Shown: positions 1-7,401, counted from the first letter of the stretch. The stretch: DNA of 34,430 nt from an uncultured Eubacteriales bacterium (GCA_902793245.1 CADBCX010000041.1:1-34430); one strand, 5' to 3'. A program made the numbers and translations. Notes: generated by a model from the letters alone, not told the origin.

Positions 1-30
1 TTAACTGTCGTTTTTCCTCAATCTCTCTGT

Positions 31-117
31 ATCGTTTTCAAGATTCTCGCGCCTCCCGCTCGGTTCCCCTCGCTTGAGCGCTTGGTTAGAATACCACAAA
101 TACCCTTGCACTGTCAA
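31..117 (-). promoter_or_regulatory. Leftward sigma-A promoter with boxA-like leader, perhaps of an rRNA operon
   Basis: On the minus strand TTGACA (112-117) is followed after 18 bases by TATTCT (88-93), preceded by TG as in an extended -10. About 45 bases downstream, at 33-46, the minus strand reads GAATCTTGAAAACG, which resembles the TCTTTGAAAAC boxA antiterminator found in Firmicutes rRNA leaders. The transcript would run off the window at position 1. An rRNA or other stable RNA gene just to the left is a reasonable inference, but it cannot be seen. Confidence 0.5.
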
Positions 118-160
118 CAGTTTTTTTGACTAAATCTGCGATTTTTTTAACAGAAAACGA

Positions 161-205
161 AAGTCCGAACATTATATTTTCTATATATTTTTAATGTTCG
201 ATTAT
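161..205. promoter_or_regulatory. Inverted pair of PurBox-like sites
   Basis: CGAACATTA (166-174) and its exact reverse complement TAATGTTCG (192-200) face each other across an AT-only spacer. The first half, CCGAACATT, fits the Firmicutes PurR box core (AWWWCCGAACWWT). The second has T for the first C. The 19-base gap between the 13-base boxes is slightly longer than the 16-17 usual in Bacillus. A LexA-type site is the alternative, but the halves are too far apart for that. Confidence 0.4.
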
Positions 206-237
206 ATTCTAATATGTTTGGAAATAATAGCAAGCAG

Positions 238-250
238 AATGTTCGGTTTT
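238..250 (-). promoter_or_regulatory. PurBox-like site
   Basis: The minus strand reads AAAACCGAACATT, an exact fit to the PurR box consensus. With one flanking base it shares 14 bases (GAATGTTCGGTTTT on the plus strand here) with the site in front of xpt near 29079. That supports one regulator acting on both loci. Confidence 0.45.
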
Positions 251-332
251 AAAAAGAACGTTTGTTTCCATTTTCATTCATTTCCAGCATGGAAACGTCG
301 CAAAGTGGGGATATCAAACGTGGGTGATTGAT

Positions 333-788
333 ATGACAGGACTAAAAAGAATGATTGGTTTGCCAGTGATCGTCAACGGTCGGCAACGAGGAAACGTTCT
401 GCGGGGCGTACTGGCCGAGGATGGAAAGAGTCTTCGCGGGCTGGTTATGCGCGGCGGATTGCGCGGCACCCGATGGCTTTCCCGTGAACAAATTTCACTG
501 GTAGGAAAGATTTCTGTTATTGCCAAAGGAAAAACGGGACGGGTACCAAAGGGCGCTTCCTATCATCTTTTCCGCGTCACTGACCCGGACGGAACGCGGC
601 TGGGCGTAGTGACAGACGCACTATTTAATGAAGAAACACTGCGCGTATCCGCCCTGGAAATATCCGGTGGACCGCTGGATGACCTGATTGATGGACGCTG
701 GTATGCCACAGCCTATCATGTACAGCCCATGGGAGACGTGGGGCATGTGACAGTGCCGGCAATCAGAGAGGAGGTGAATGAAGGATGA
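333..788 (+). CDS. PRC-barrel domain protein (YrrD-like)
   Basis: A 151-residue protein made of two PRC-barrel-like halves. Residues about 1-60 hold GLPVI, GRQRGNVLRGVL and WLSREQI, and residues about 75-140 hold a second VTDPDGTRLGVV barrel. PRC barrels are small beta-barrel adaptors found in RimM, photosynthetic reaction centre H subunits and sporulation proteins such as YlmC, where they bind partners and do not catalyse. The start is uncertain: ATG 333 follows a weak GTGGG, and GTG 324 in the same frame is the alternative. The stop overlaps the next small ORF by ATGA. In Bacillus a similar gene (yrrD) lies in the same neighbourhood as alaS, ireB and ruvX, which fits the genes that follow. 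Confidence 0.8.
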   Translation: MTGLKRMIGLPVIVNGRQRGNVLRGVLAEDGKSLRGLVMRGGLRGTRWLSREQISLVGKISVIAKGKTGRVPKGASYHLFRVTDPDGTRLGVVTDALFNEETLRVSALEISGGPLDDLIDGRWYATAYHVQPMGDVGHVTVPAIREEVNEG

Positions 789-904
789 GCAAGGTGCTGC
801 TGATCGGCATGGCAGGCTATTTGCTTGGCATGAAGCATCAATGGCTGTGCCGCCATTTCTGCTGGGCCAAGATGTGGAAGCACGCGAAGCGGATGATACG
901 GTAA
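785..904 (+). CDS. Small hydrophobic-basic ORF, 39 aa
   Basis: A 39-codon frame that starts in an ATGA overlap with the stop of the PRC-barrel gene and has a strong ribosome site (GAGGAGG at about 768-774). The product begins MSKVLLIGMAGYLLGMKHQ, a short hydrophobic segment. It ends in a basic stretch rich in Lys, Arg, His and Trp (KMWKHAKRMIR). This suggests a small membrane-anchored peptide translated by coupling. I do not recognise a family. The overlap and the ribosome site support its reality; its size is the main doubt. Confidence 0.55.
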   Translation: MSKVLLIGMAGYLLGMKHQWLCRHFCWAKMWKHAKRMIR

Positions 905-911
905 CACATGA

Positions 912-1006
912 AGTGAGGAGTGAGGAGTTTAGAATGATGATGCTGACAGCGTGAAGCCATACCTGCGTTTCATTATTCGACTATATATAACTCCTCACTT
1001 CTCACT
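912..1006 (+). repeat. Heptamer-armed inverted repeat E1
   Basis: The left arm (912-930) is AGTGAGG repeated, and the right arm (989-1006) is its reverse complement AACTCCTCACTTCTCACT. The core (931-988), read on the minus strand, is closely similar to the core of element E8 at the right edge of the window. It lies just upstream of the ribosome site of the permease gene, so it would fold into a hairpin in that gene's 5' leader if cotranscribed. Confidence 0.85.
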
Positions 1007-1041
1007 GATCTAAAATCATCCTGAAGAAAGGGGTGCAGAGC

Positions 1042-2085
1042 ATGGTTCAGCTGCCGACAACAAAAGGCGTATCCAGGGGGATGCGCTGGGGAATCGGCGC
1101 AATCGCCGCGCTGTTGGCGCTTCTGATGTGGCCGTCGTTAAGCAAACTGACGGGGCAATTGATCTTCGCTCTGCTGCTCACCGCCGCGGCGCTGCCGCTT
1201 TCCCGAATACTGGAAAAGCATATGAACCCATCGCTGGCCGCAGCCTTGTCCGTGCTGTCCCTGATGCTGAGCGTGATCGGTCTGGCAGGATTAATGGCGC
1301 CGCATTTGATTTCCCAGGTCTCGCTGCTGATTGCCCAGGCGCCTCGGTTATTCCAGCGCATACAGGAAATATGGGAGACCTGGAACAGCCACGACAGCAT
1401 CCGGCGGCTGGGACTGAGCAATTACCCGGAGGAATGGATGAAACGGGCGGCAGCCTGGGCGGGAGAGAACCTGCCCAAGTGGATTGCCGGGATCGGGGCG
1501 GGAGCGGACGCGGTAAGCCGGGCATTTTTGTCGCCGGTGCTGGCCTATTATTTTGTGCGGGACCGGGAATTGTTTTCTTATCAGCTATCTTTATGGATCC
1601 CGCTCAAGCACCGCCAGCGGGTATTGACCGCGCTTCATGAAATGCGCCTGGAAGCCGGCGGATACGTTCGGGGACAGGCGCTGGTGGCGCTGGCTGTGGC
1701 GCTGCTGACGGCTGTGGGTCTCATGATTGTGGGCATACCGGCGTGGCTGGTGCTGGGAATCATCATGGGGCTGTGCGAGTTTATTCCATATATCGGGCCG
1801 CTGATCGGCGGTGTTCCCATCGTGCTTTTCTCCCTGCCTCTTGGCATATCCGCCTTGCTCTGGGCGCTGGGCGTGACAGTCTTCGTGCAGCAGCTTGAAG
1901 GGTACTTTCTTTCGCCCCGGCTGATGGCAGGAGCGACCGGGCTGCATCCGGCCTCCGTAATTCTGCTGCTCTCCGCGGGCGGTTATTTAGGCGGTTTGAT
2001 GGGGATGGTGGCGGCGGTGCCCGCGTTTGTGTGCGTGCGGGGCGCGGCAAGGGTGCTGTATGAGACCAGGGAGGAAAGGGAATAG
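1042..2085 (+). CDS. AI-2E family permease (YtvI/YrrI-like)
   Basis: A 347-residue integral membrane protein of the AI-2E transporter (PerM/UPF0118) family. It has paired N-terminal helices (residues about 15-85), a soluble amphipathic section around residues 95-170, and C-terminal helices. Near the C-terminus it has the family's LGIIMGLCEFIPYIGPLIGGVP signature. Clostridial relatives are named for the sporulation protein YtvI. Bacillus yrrI, from the same family, lies close to alaS and ireB, so position favours the YrrI-like role; its substrate is unknown. ATG 1042 is chosen over GTG 1033 because AAGAAAGGGG ends 8 bases before it. The gene is separated from ireB by a repeat element. Confidence 0.85.
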   Translation: MVQLPTTKGVSRGMRWGIGAIAALLALLMWPSLSKLTGQLIFALLLTAAALPLSRILEKHMNPSLAAALSVLSLMLSVIGLAGLMAPHLISQVSLLIAQAPRLFQRIQEIWETWNSHDSIRRLGLSNYPEEWMKRAAAWAGENLPKWIAGIGAGADAVSRAFLSPVLAYYFVRDRELFSYQLSLWIPLKHRQRVLTALHEMRLEAGGYVRGQALVALAVALLTAVGLMIVGIPAWLVLGIIMGLCEFIPYIGPLIGGVPIVLFSLPLGISALLWALGVTVFVQQLEGYFLSPRLMAGATGLHPASVILLLSAGGYLGGLMGMVAAVPAFVCVRGAARVLYETREERE

Positions 2086-2352
2086 AGGCATTTGCTGACT
2101 TAATGGACACTCCAAACTACTGTCGCCTGTCTGAGAGAAAAAGACGAGAGTGCAGAGTACAGAGTTCAGATTTATATAGTCGAACAATTATAGATTCCGC
2201 AGCATGTTCACAATATCATCTGTACTCTGCACTCTGTACTCTAAAACATCGTGACTTAAAGTGCCCTTTCAGCCACGACTGGCCTGCCCCGCCATCGGTC
2301 ACGAATCATCTGAAAAAATTTTACAAAATGTTAAAAAATTTACGCAACCGCC
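2086..2352. other. Intergenic region where alaS would be expected
   Basis: This gap holds repeat element E2 (2103-2276), and the ireB promoter follows. I see no coding potential: the open frame from 2103 to 2387 runs through the repeat arms and has no ribosome site. In many Firmicutes alaS sits between an AI-2E permease and ireB; no trace of it is visible here. Confidence 0.6.
2103..2276 (+). repeat. Heptamer-armed inverted repeat E2 with outer inverted ends
   Basis: The inner arms are AGTGCAG AGTACAG AGTTCAG (2146-2169) and CTGTACT CTGCACT CTGTACT (2220-2242). The core starts TATATAGTCGAACAAT, as in E1 and E8. Outside the arms, GGACACTCCAAACTAC (about 2105-2120) and the reverse complement of GTGACTTAAAGTGCC (from 2251) form imperfect outer inverted repeats. 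The right outer end (2251-2276) recurs inverted at 10877-10902. Confidence 0.8.
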
Positions 2353-2381
2353 TTGCGGTAACGCATATTATCGTGTATAAT
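2353..2381 (+). promoter_or_regulatory. Sigma-A promoter of ireB-ruvX-DUF1292
   Basis: TTGCGG (2353-2358), a 17-base spacer and TATAAT (2376-2381). The ireB start codon lies 27 bases after the -10. Confidence 0.75.
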
Positions 2382-2408
2382 AAATGAAGGAAAGAGGGAG
2401 GGAGCAAA

Positions 2409-2672
2409 ATGACCGAAAGATTTGAAACCATGAAGCTCAGCCCACTGCCGGAAGGAAACGAAACCGCTTCCGATATCCTTGAGCACGTTTATCGCGCCTT
2501 GCAGGGCAAAGGATACGACCCCATCACGCAGCTGGTGGGCTTTGTTCTGACGGGCGATCCTACTTATATCACCAGTTATCAGGGGGCCCGCAGCCTGATC
2601 TGCCGTTTGGAAAGGGACGAGATTCTGGAAGAACTGGTGCGCTATTACGTGGAGAACAAGCTGGACAAATGA
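2409..2672 (+). CDS. ireB: IreB family regulatory phosphoprotein
   Basis: An 87-residue protein matching the whole length of the IreB/YrzL (DUF965) family, including TASDILEHVYRALQ, GYDPITQLVGFVLTGDPTYI and ARSLICRLERDEILEELVRYY. In Enterococcus, IreB is a dimeric substrate of the PASTA kinase IreK and phosphatase IreP and affects cephalosporin tolerance. The threonine-rich N-terminus where it is phosphorylated is only partly kept (MTERFETMK). A good ribosome site (GGGAGGGAG) precedes ATG 2409. The stop overlaps ruvX by ATGA, so the two are translationally coupled. Confidence 0.95.
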   Translation: MTERFETMKLSPLPEGNETASDILEHVYRALQGKGYDPITQLVGFVLTGDPTYITSYQGARSLICRLERDEILEELVRYYVENKLDK

Positions 2673-3082
2673 GCGGACGGATACTGGCACTGGACGTGGG
2701 CGACAGGCGCATCGGCATCGCGTTGAGCGATACGGCGCAGATTATCGCAACGCCCCACAGCGTTTATACCCGGGTGGGCTGGGGGCCGGATGTGAAGCAC
2801 ATCCAAAAGCTATATGAAGAAAACGAAGCCGTGCTTGTGCTGTGCGGACTTCCTAAGAACATGGACGGCTCCGTGGGCTTTCAGGCGGAAAAGGTGAAAT
2901 CCTTCGCCGAGCAGCTGGAAAAAGCCGGCTTGCCGGTTCAGTTTCAGGATGAACGGCTTTCCACCGTGTCGGCGCACCAGGCGCTGATCGAGGGCGGCAT
3001 GCGGCGGGACGAACGGAAGGGCACCGTGGATAAGGTGGCCGCCGCTGTGATCCTGCAAAGCTATTTGGACGCGCAGAAATAA
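2669..3082 (+). CDS. ruvX: Putative Holliday junction resolvase RuvX/YqgF
   Basis: A 137-residue RNase H-fold nuclease of the YqgF/RuvX family at normal family length. ILALDVGDRRIGIALSD (residues 5-21) supplies the first catalytic Asp, LVLCGLPKNMDGS the second strand, FQDERLSTVSAHQ the acidic motif, and DKVAAAVILQSYLD the C-terminal Asp. The family acts in pre-16S rRNA 5' end maturation and has been linked to Holliday junction resolution. It is coupled to ireB by a 4-base overlap and followed by the DUF1292 gene, the standard Firmicutes arrangement. Confidence 0.95.
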   Translation: MSGRILALDVGDRRIGIALSDTAQIIATPHSVYTRVGWGPDVKHIQKLYEENEAVLVLCGLPKNMDGSVGFQAEKVKSFAEQLEKAGLPVQFQDERLSTVSAHQALIEGGMRRDERKGTVDKVAAAVILQSYLDAQK

Positions 3083-3140
3083 AAACGCATTTCCTGCCGG
3101 AAACGGCATGAATGATCATTCCAACGGAGGAAACAAATCA

Positions 3141-3455
3141 ATGGCTGACGAATTTGACAAGAACATTCCCCAGGATGACGAACTGCCCGAGGGCATCATT
3201 GAGCTGACCGACGAGGACGGCGTGACCACCCAGTTTGAATACCTGACCACCATCGACCACGAGGGCGAGCTCTACGTGGTGCTGATGGTCGCCCAGGACG
3301 AGGAACAGGACGACGAGGAAGGCGAAGTGCTGATCCTGAAAATCGAAAAGGATCCCGAGACCGACGAGGACATCTACGTCTCCGTGGACGACGACGCTAT
3401 CTCCCAGGCGGTGTTTGACAAGTTCATGGAAATGGTGGAAGAAGAGGACGAATAA
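3141..3455 (+). CDS. DUF1292 protein (YrzB-like)
   Basis: A 104-residue, very acidic protein of the DUF1292 family, with ELTDEDGVTTQFEYLTTIDHEGELYVVLM followed by a run of Asp and Glu. The C-terminal half (EGEVLILKIE through YVSVDDDAISQAVFDKFME) is typical of the family. Function is unknown, although it is nearly always found behind ireB and ruvX. ATG 3141 is chosen because GGAGG (3126-3130) lies 10 bases before it; the in-frame ATG at 3108 has no ribosome site. A strong terminator follows directly. Confidence 0.9.
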   Translation: MADEFDKNIPQDDELPEGIIELTDEDGVTTQFEYLTTIDHEGELYVVLMVAQDEEQDDEEGEVLILKIEKDPETDEDIYVSVDDDAISQAVFDKFMEMVEEEDE

Positions 3456-3470
3456 TCTTCTTCCCTGAAG

Positions 3471-3505
3471 CCCCCTCTCCTGCAAAATTGGAGAGGGGGT
3501 TTTTC
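3471..3505 (+). terminator. Rho-independent terminator of the ireB operon
   Basis: CCCCCTCTCC (3471-3480), a 9-base loop, GGAGAGGGGG, then TTTTTC. A perfect 10-base-pair stem 15 bases after the DUF1292 stop codon. Confidence 0.93.
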
Positions 3506-3584
3506 TTGAAAGCCATTCGCATGGTTGATCGGCCCATACTGAAAGCGCCGTCTTTCCATACACGCAAATTCCCTTGCCACTCAC

Positions 3585-3630
3585 AAGTTCTAAGCTGAAA
3601 CTGTCTATATACAACATGAACAATGATAAA
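3585..3630 (+). repeat. Truncated heptamer element E3
   Basis: A single left arm, AGTTCTAAGCT (3585-3595), followed by a core beginning TCTATATACAAC and ATGAACAATGATAAA. This is related to the core starts of E5 and E8. No right arm is visible, so it appears to be a decayed or half element. It lies directly upstream of the sdaAB promoter. Confidence 0.6.
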
Positions 3631-3634
3631 TCAG

Positions 3635-3663
3635 TTGCAAAAGCCGGTTTTTTTCTGTACAAT
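3635..3663 (+). promoter_or_regulatory. Sigma-A promoter of sdaAB
   Basis: TTGCAA (3635-3640), a 17-base spacer and TACAAT (3658-3663), 67 bases before the sdaAB start. Confidence 0.7.
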
Positions 3664-3730
3664 GAATTGTGTGGTTTCGGGAAGAATGACTTATGATCCA
3701 TTGCATCCCTGACTGTCAGGAGGAAACGGC

Positions 3731-4399
3731 ATGAATGTTTTTGATATTATCGGCCCGGTGATGATCGGCCCGTCCAGCTCCCACACCGCGGGCGCGGTGC
3801 GCCTGGGGCGGGTGGTGAACAAGCTGATCGACAGCCGGAAACTGGACAGGGTGGAGATCACGCTGTCCGGTTCCTTCGCCCAAACCTACAAAGGCCACGG
3901 CACCGACCGGGCGCTGCTGGCAGGCATCATGGGCTATCACAGCTATTCCCCCGAGATCCGCGACGCGCTGAATATCGCCCGGGAACGGGGCATTGCTTAT
4001 GAATTCATCAAAGAGGATATCAAGGACGCCCATCCCAACACCGCCCGCATCCATTATTTTCTGGCAGACGGCGGCGAGGGCGTGATGCAGGGAGCCAGCG
4101 TGGGCGGCGGGAATATCCTGGTGAACCAGGTGGACGGAATGAACGTGAGCTTCAACGGCGAAAACAACACCATCCTGGTGATGCACCAGGACAAGCCCGG
4201 CGTCATCGCCGCCGTGACCCAGCTGATGCACTGGGAATACGCCGATCTGAACATCTCCAGCTTTCACCTTTCCCGCCAGAGCAAGGGCGGCGAAGCCATC
4301 ATGACCATTGAGATCGACGGCCAGCCCCCGGAAAACCTGATGGGGGCCATCCGGAAGATTCAGCATGTTTCCAATGCGATTCTGATCCGCAGAATTTAA
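3731..4399 (+). CDS. sdaAB: L-serine dehydratase, beta subunit
   Basis: A 222-residue beta subunit of the iron-sulfur L-serine ammonia-lyase, which converts L-serine to pyruvate and ammonia. The N-terminal catalytic-support domain has the family signature IGPSSSHTAGAVRLG (residues 12-26) and GSFAQTYKGHGTDRALLAG. Residues about 148-222 form an ACT domain (NNTILVMHQDKPGVIAAV), usually a regulatory serine-binding or dimerisation module. The ribosome site is AGGAGG. sdaAA, the alpha subunit, follows after a gap filled by repeat element E4. In a fermenting anaerobe this pair feeds pyruvate from amino acids. Confidence 0.96.
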   Translation: MNVFDIIGPVMIGPSSSHTAGAVRLGRVVNKLIDSRKLDRVEITLSGSFAQTYKGHGTDRALLAGIMGYHSYSPEIRDALNIARERGIAYEFIKEDIKDAHPNTARIHYFLADGGEGVMQGASVGGGNILVNQVDGMNVSFNGENNTILVMHQDKPGVIAAVTQLMHWEYADLNISSFHLSRQSKGGEAIMTIEIDGQPPENLMGAIRKIQHVSNAILIRRI

Positions 4400-4403
4400 A
4401 ATG

Positions 4404-4490
4404 AGTTCTAAGTTCAAAGTTCTAAGTTCTAAGCTGTCAAGCTGTTTTCAGATTATTCAGCTTAGAACTTGGAACTAAGAACTTAGAACT
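4404..4490 (+). repeat. Heptamer-armed inverted repeat E4
   Basis: Left arm 4404-4436 (AGTTCTA units ending AGCTG) and right arm 4458-4490 pair as a 33-base inverted repeat with three mismatches and a 21-base loop. This element has almost no core. It lies between sdaAB and sdaAA and, if both genes are on one transcript, forms a long RNA hairpin between them. Confidence 0.9.
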
Positions 4491-4545
4491 GGATATTCTC
4501 TTGCTTCAATCAATGAACGATCGATTTTACTGTGAAGGTGCTACT

Positions 4546-5451
4546 ATGCTGAAATATGAATCCATCAGTGAATTGGTGCGGGAAGCGGAAGCCCGGGGCG
4601 TCAGAATCAGCGAGCTGGTGCTGCAGGACCAGGCGGAAGCCATGGAAACGACCCCGCTGGAATTATATGAAAAAATGGAAATCGACTTTTCCGTGATGGT
4701 GTCCTCCGTGCAGGCAGGCCAGGGGAAAGACCAGAAATCCATGTCCGGCCTGACCGGGGGTGAGGGCTGGAAGATGAAAGCCTACGCCGAAAACAAAAAC
4801 GGCGGCTTGTGCGGCCCGTTCCTGGCGCGGGCTATTTCCCGGGCGCTGTCCGTGGCCGGATGCAACGCTTCCATGGGCAAAATCGTCGCCGCGCCCACGG
4901 CGGGCAGCTGCGGCATCCTGCCGGGGTGCCTGGTGTCCCTGTGGGAGGATCAGGGCTTTGACCAGAAGGACATTGTGATGTCCATGTTCACCGCCGGGGC
5001 CTTCGGCATGGTGATTGCCGGGCGGGCCAGCATCGCGGGGGCCCAGGGCGGGTGCCAGGCGGAGTGCGGCAGCGCGGCGGCCATGGCGGCGGCGGCGCTG
5101 GTGGAGCTGATGGGCGGCACGCCCAGCCAGTGCGCCGACGCCTGCGCCATCGCCATTGCCAACCAGCTGGGCCTGGTGTGCGACCCGGTGGCCGGGCTGG
5201 TGGAAATCCCCTGCATCAAGCGGAACGTGTCGGGGCTGGTGATCGCCTTTTCCAGCGCGGACTTAGCCCTGGCGGGCATCGACGCGAAAATCCCCGCCGA
5301 CGAATGCCTGGACGCCATGCGCAGCGTGGGCGACGCCCTGCCCGATTCCCTGAAAGAAACCGCCAAGGGCGGCCTGGCGGCGACGCCCACCGGACTGAAA
5401 CTGCAAAAGCAAGTGTTCGGACATGGTCAGGACACCGATGAAACAACATGA
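4546..5451 (+). CDS. sdaAA: L-serine dehydratase, alpha subunit (4Fe-4S)
   Basis: A 301-residue alpha subunit that carries the catalytic [4Fe-4S] cluster of L-serine ammonia-lyase. Recognisable segments are LTGGEGWKMKAY, GGLCGPFLARAISRALSV, KIVAAPTAGSCGILPGCL, and a Cys-rich glycine/alanine section (GGCQAECGSAAAM, VCDPVAGLVEIPCIKRN) containing the cluster cysteines. Length and layout match the two-subunit clostridial and Bacillus type. ATG 4546 is chosen because GAAGGTG precedes it by 5-11 bases; the frame is open back to 4501 without a ribosome site. No promoter is evident, so it is probably cotranscribed with sdaAB through E4. Confidence 0.96.
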   Translation: MLKYESISELVREAEARGVRISELVLQDQAEAMETTPLELYEKMEIDFSVMVSSVQAGQGKDQKSMSGLTGGEGWKMKAYAENKNGGLCGPFLARAISRALSVAGCNASMGKIVAAPTAGSCGILPGCLVSLWEDQGFDQKDIVMSMFTAGAFGMVIAGRASIAGAQGGCQAECGSAAAMAAAALVELMGGTPSQCADACAIAIANQLGLVCDPVAGLVEIPCIKRNVSGLVIAFSSADLALAGIDAKIPADECLDAMRSVGDALPDSLKETAKGGLAATPTGLKLQKQVFGHGQDTDETT

Positions 5452-5463
5452 AAGGTCAGCCTC

Positions 5464-5994
5464 ATGAAGAATCTGTTTTCTGATATTCCCGAGCTGCGGG
5501 GAGAGCGCGTCCTCCTGCGGAAGCTCACCGACGACGACGCGGACGGTCTGGCGGCGCTCAAAAGCAGCCCGTCCGTTTACCGCTACCTGCCCACCTTTCT
5601 CTTTGAGCAGAAATACGACGACCCGCATACCGTGATCCCCCGACTCTATCACGAAGGTCTCGAGCAATCGCTGATTTTAGACGTTTTCATGAACGGACGC
5701 TTCTGCGGCCTGGCGGAAATGTACGGCTACCGGGAACCGATCCGCAAAATCAGCGTCGGGTATCGCCTGCAGGAAGCGTGCTGGGGCCAGGGCATCGCCA
5801 CGGAAGCCCTGCGCCTGATGATCGGCGAACTGATCATGGAACGGAAAATCGAAATCATCACCGCCAGCACCATGGTCGAAAACCAGGCGTCCGCCCATGT
5901 GCTCATGTAAAACGGCTTCACCCTGGTCGCCCACGCCGTGGACGAGGACTGGGGGTACGATCAGCCGACGCTGACCGATAAGTGGATCAGGTGA
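5464..5994 (+). pseudogene. GNAT N-acetyltransferase broken by one in-frame stop
   Basis: A GNAT acetyltransferase of the RimJ/RimL-like type. It opens with ELRGERVLLRKLTDDDADGL, and the acetyl-CoA loop region reads VGYRLQEACWGQGIATEALRLM. The frame hits TAA at 5908-5910 just after NQASAHVLM. It then continues without any shift as NGFTLVAHAVDEDWGY to a second stop at 5992-5994. The expected residue at the stop is Lys (the family has N-x-x-S-x-x-x-L-x-K-x-G-F), one base change from AAA. As read, the product is 148 aa and lacks the last strand of the fold. It could be a recent nonsense mutation or a sequencing error. Its start lies 12 bases after the sdaAA stop. Confidence 0.85.
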
Positions 5995-6024
5995 ACGGAA
6001 TACAACGGCAAAAGAGGGGTTCGC

Positions 6025-7401
6025 GTGAAAGCCAATTGGAAGGATTATTGCGGCGACAGGGAATTTTATCACAAGATCGCGGCTATCGCCCTGCCTATCT
6101 CCGCCCAGCAATTGATCACCGTGGGCGTCAATCTGATGGACACGGTGATGCTCAGTTCCATGGGCGACGCCCAGCTCTCCGCCTCCGCCCTGGGCGGGCA
6201 GTTCATCAACCTGTTCCAGATTTTCTGCATGGGCATCGGCATGGGCGCGTCCGTGCTGACGGCCCGGTACTGGGGCATGAAGGAGCTGCCGTCCCTGCGC
6301 AAGGCGGTCACCATCATGCTGCGGTTTGTGATTGCCCTGTCCACGGCCTTCACCCTGGCGACCATCTTCGCTCCGGCGCTCATCATGCGCATCTACACGC
6401 CGGAAACGGAGATCATTGATTTCGGCGTGCTGTACCTGCGCTGGCTGATTCCCACGTATTTCTGCATCGGCCTGTCGCTCACGTGCACGATTGTCCTTCG
6501 CAGCGTGGGGCAGGTGAAGATTCCCCTATGGAGTTCCATTTTCGCGTTCTTCGTGAACATCTTCTTCAACTGGGTGTTCATTTTCGGCCACTTCGGCGCG
6601 CCGCGCATGGAAATCGCCGGGGCCGCCCTGGGCACGCTGATCGCCCGGCTGTTTGAATTGGGCTTCATCTGCGGCCACTTCTTCTTCAAGGACAAGAAAA
6701 TCGGCTACCGCCTCCATCATCTCCTCATGCGCTGCGGCGATTTGGCCGGCGAGTATTTCCGGGTGTGCATCCCGGTGCTGATTTCCGACGGGCTGCTGGC
6801 CCTGGGCAACAACGCGGTGGCCATGGTCATGGGCCGCATCGGGAAAACCTTTGTGGCGGCGAACTCCGTCACCACCATCGTGCAGCAGCTTTCCTCCGTG
6901 CTCACCCAGGGCATGGCCCACGCCAGCGGGATCATCACCGGCCACACCATGGGCGAGGGCGATTTGGAAAAAGCCCAGCGTCAGGGCTACACCTTCCTGG
7001 GCCTGGGCTTCCTGCTGGGCTGTTTTGCGGCGGTGCTGATTCTGATTCTTCGCGGACCCATCATCGACTACTACAAAGTTTCGGAGGAAACCAAACTGAT
7101 TGCCTGGGAGCTCATGGACGCCATCAGCTTCATTGTGGTGTTCCAGGCCATGAACTCGGTGCTCACCAAGGGCGTGCTGCGTGCGGGCGGCGACACCCGG
7201 TTCCTCATGGCGGGGGACATCCTGTTCCTGTGGGTAGCCTCCATTCCCCTGGGCATCCTGGCCGCCTTCGTCCTGCATTGGCCCCCGTTCTGGATCTATA
7301 CCATGCTGAAAATCGATCAGGTCATCAAATGCGTCTGGTGCTATTTCCGCCTTCGCAGCAGAAAATGGATGAAGAAAATCAAAGCGGCCCCGGCAAATTG
7401 A
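6025..7401 (+). CDS. MATE family efflux transporter
   Basis: A 458-residue, 12-helix MATE (MatE/NorM/DinF-like) antiporter, which exports cationic drugs or metabolites using a sodium or proton gradient. It shows two homologous halves. The first starts IAALPISAQQLITVGVNLMDTVMLSSMG, and the second starts near residue 245 with VCIPVLISDGLLALGNNAVAMVMGRIG. GTG 6025 is the start, with AGAGGGG 5 bases upstream. The downstream hairpin overlaps the final codons. Substrate cannot be told from the sequence. Confidence 0.93.
   Translation: MKANWKDYCGDREFYHKIAAIALPISAQQLITVGVNLMDTVMLSSMGDAQLSASALGGQFINLFQIFCMGIGMGASVLTARYWGMKELPSLRKAVTIMLRFVIALSTAFTLATIFAPALIMRIYTPETEIIDFGVLYLRWLIPTYFCIGLSLTCTIVLRSVGQVKIPLWSSIFAFFVNIFFNWVFIFGHFGAPRMEIAGAALGTLIARLFELGFICGHFFFKDKKIGYRLHHLLMRCGDLAGEYFRVCIPVLISDGLLALGNNAVAMVMGRIGKTFVAANSVTTIVQQLSSVLTQGMAHASGIITGHTMGEGDLEKAQRQGYTFLGLGFLLGCFAAVLILILRGPIIDYYKVSEETKLIAWELMDAISFIVVFQAMNSVLTKGVLRAGGDTRFLMAGDILFLWVASIPLGILAAFVLHWPPFWIYTMLKIDQVIKCVWCYFRLRSRKWMKKIKAAPAN

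Larger units (their letters stand above)
1..332. other. Gene-free AT-rich leader region at the left edge
   Basis: No convincing coding region lies here. The first 120 bases hold a leftward promoter with a boxA-like leader (annotated separately). Bases 121-300 are strongly AT-rich and hold three CCGAACATT-type sites. The small open frame on the minus strand from 526 to 314 overlaps the PRC-barrel gene and has no ribosome site, so it is not called. Confidence 0.6.

Noticed and set aside
161..200. LexA (SOS) operator at the inverted CGAACATTA pair
   Set aside because: SOS boxes have half-sites 4 bases apart; here they are 17 apart, and no SOS gene is adjacent.
912..1006. Repeat arms considered as a CRISPR array
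   Set aside because: Repeat units are 7 bases without spacers, arranged as inverted arms; no cas gene is present.
2103..2387. 94-codon frame through element E2
   Set aside because: It consists mostly of repeat arms and the ireB promoter, and has no ribosome site.
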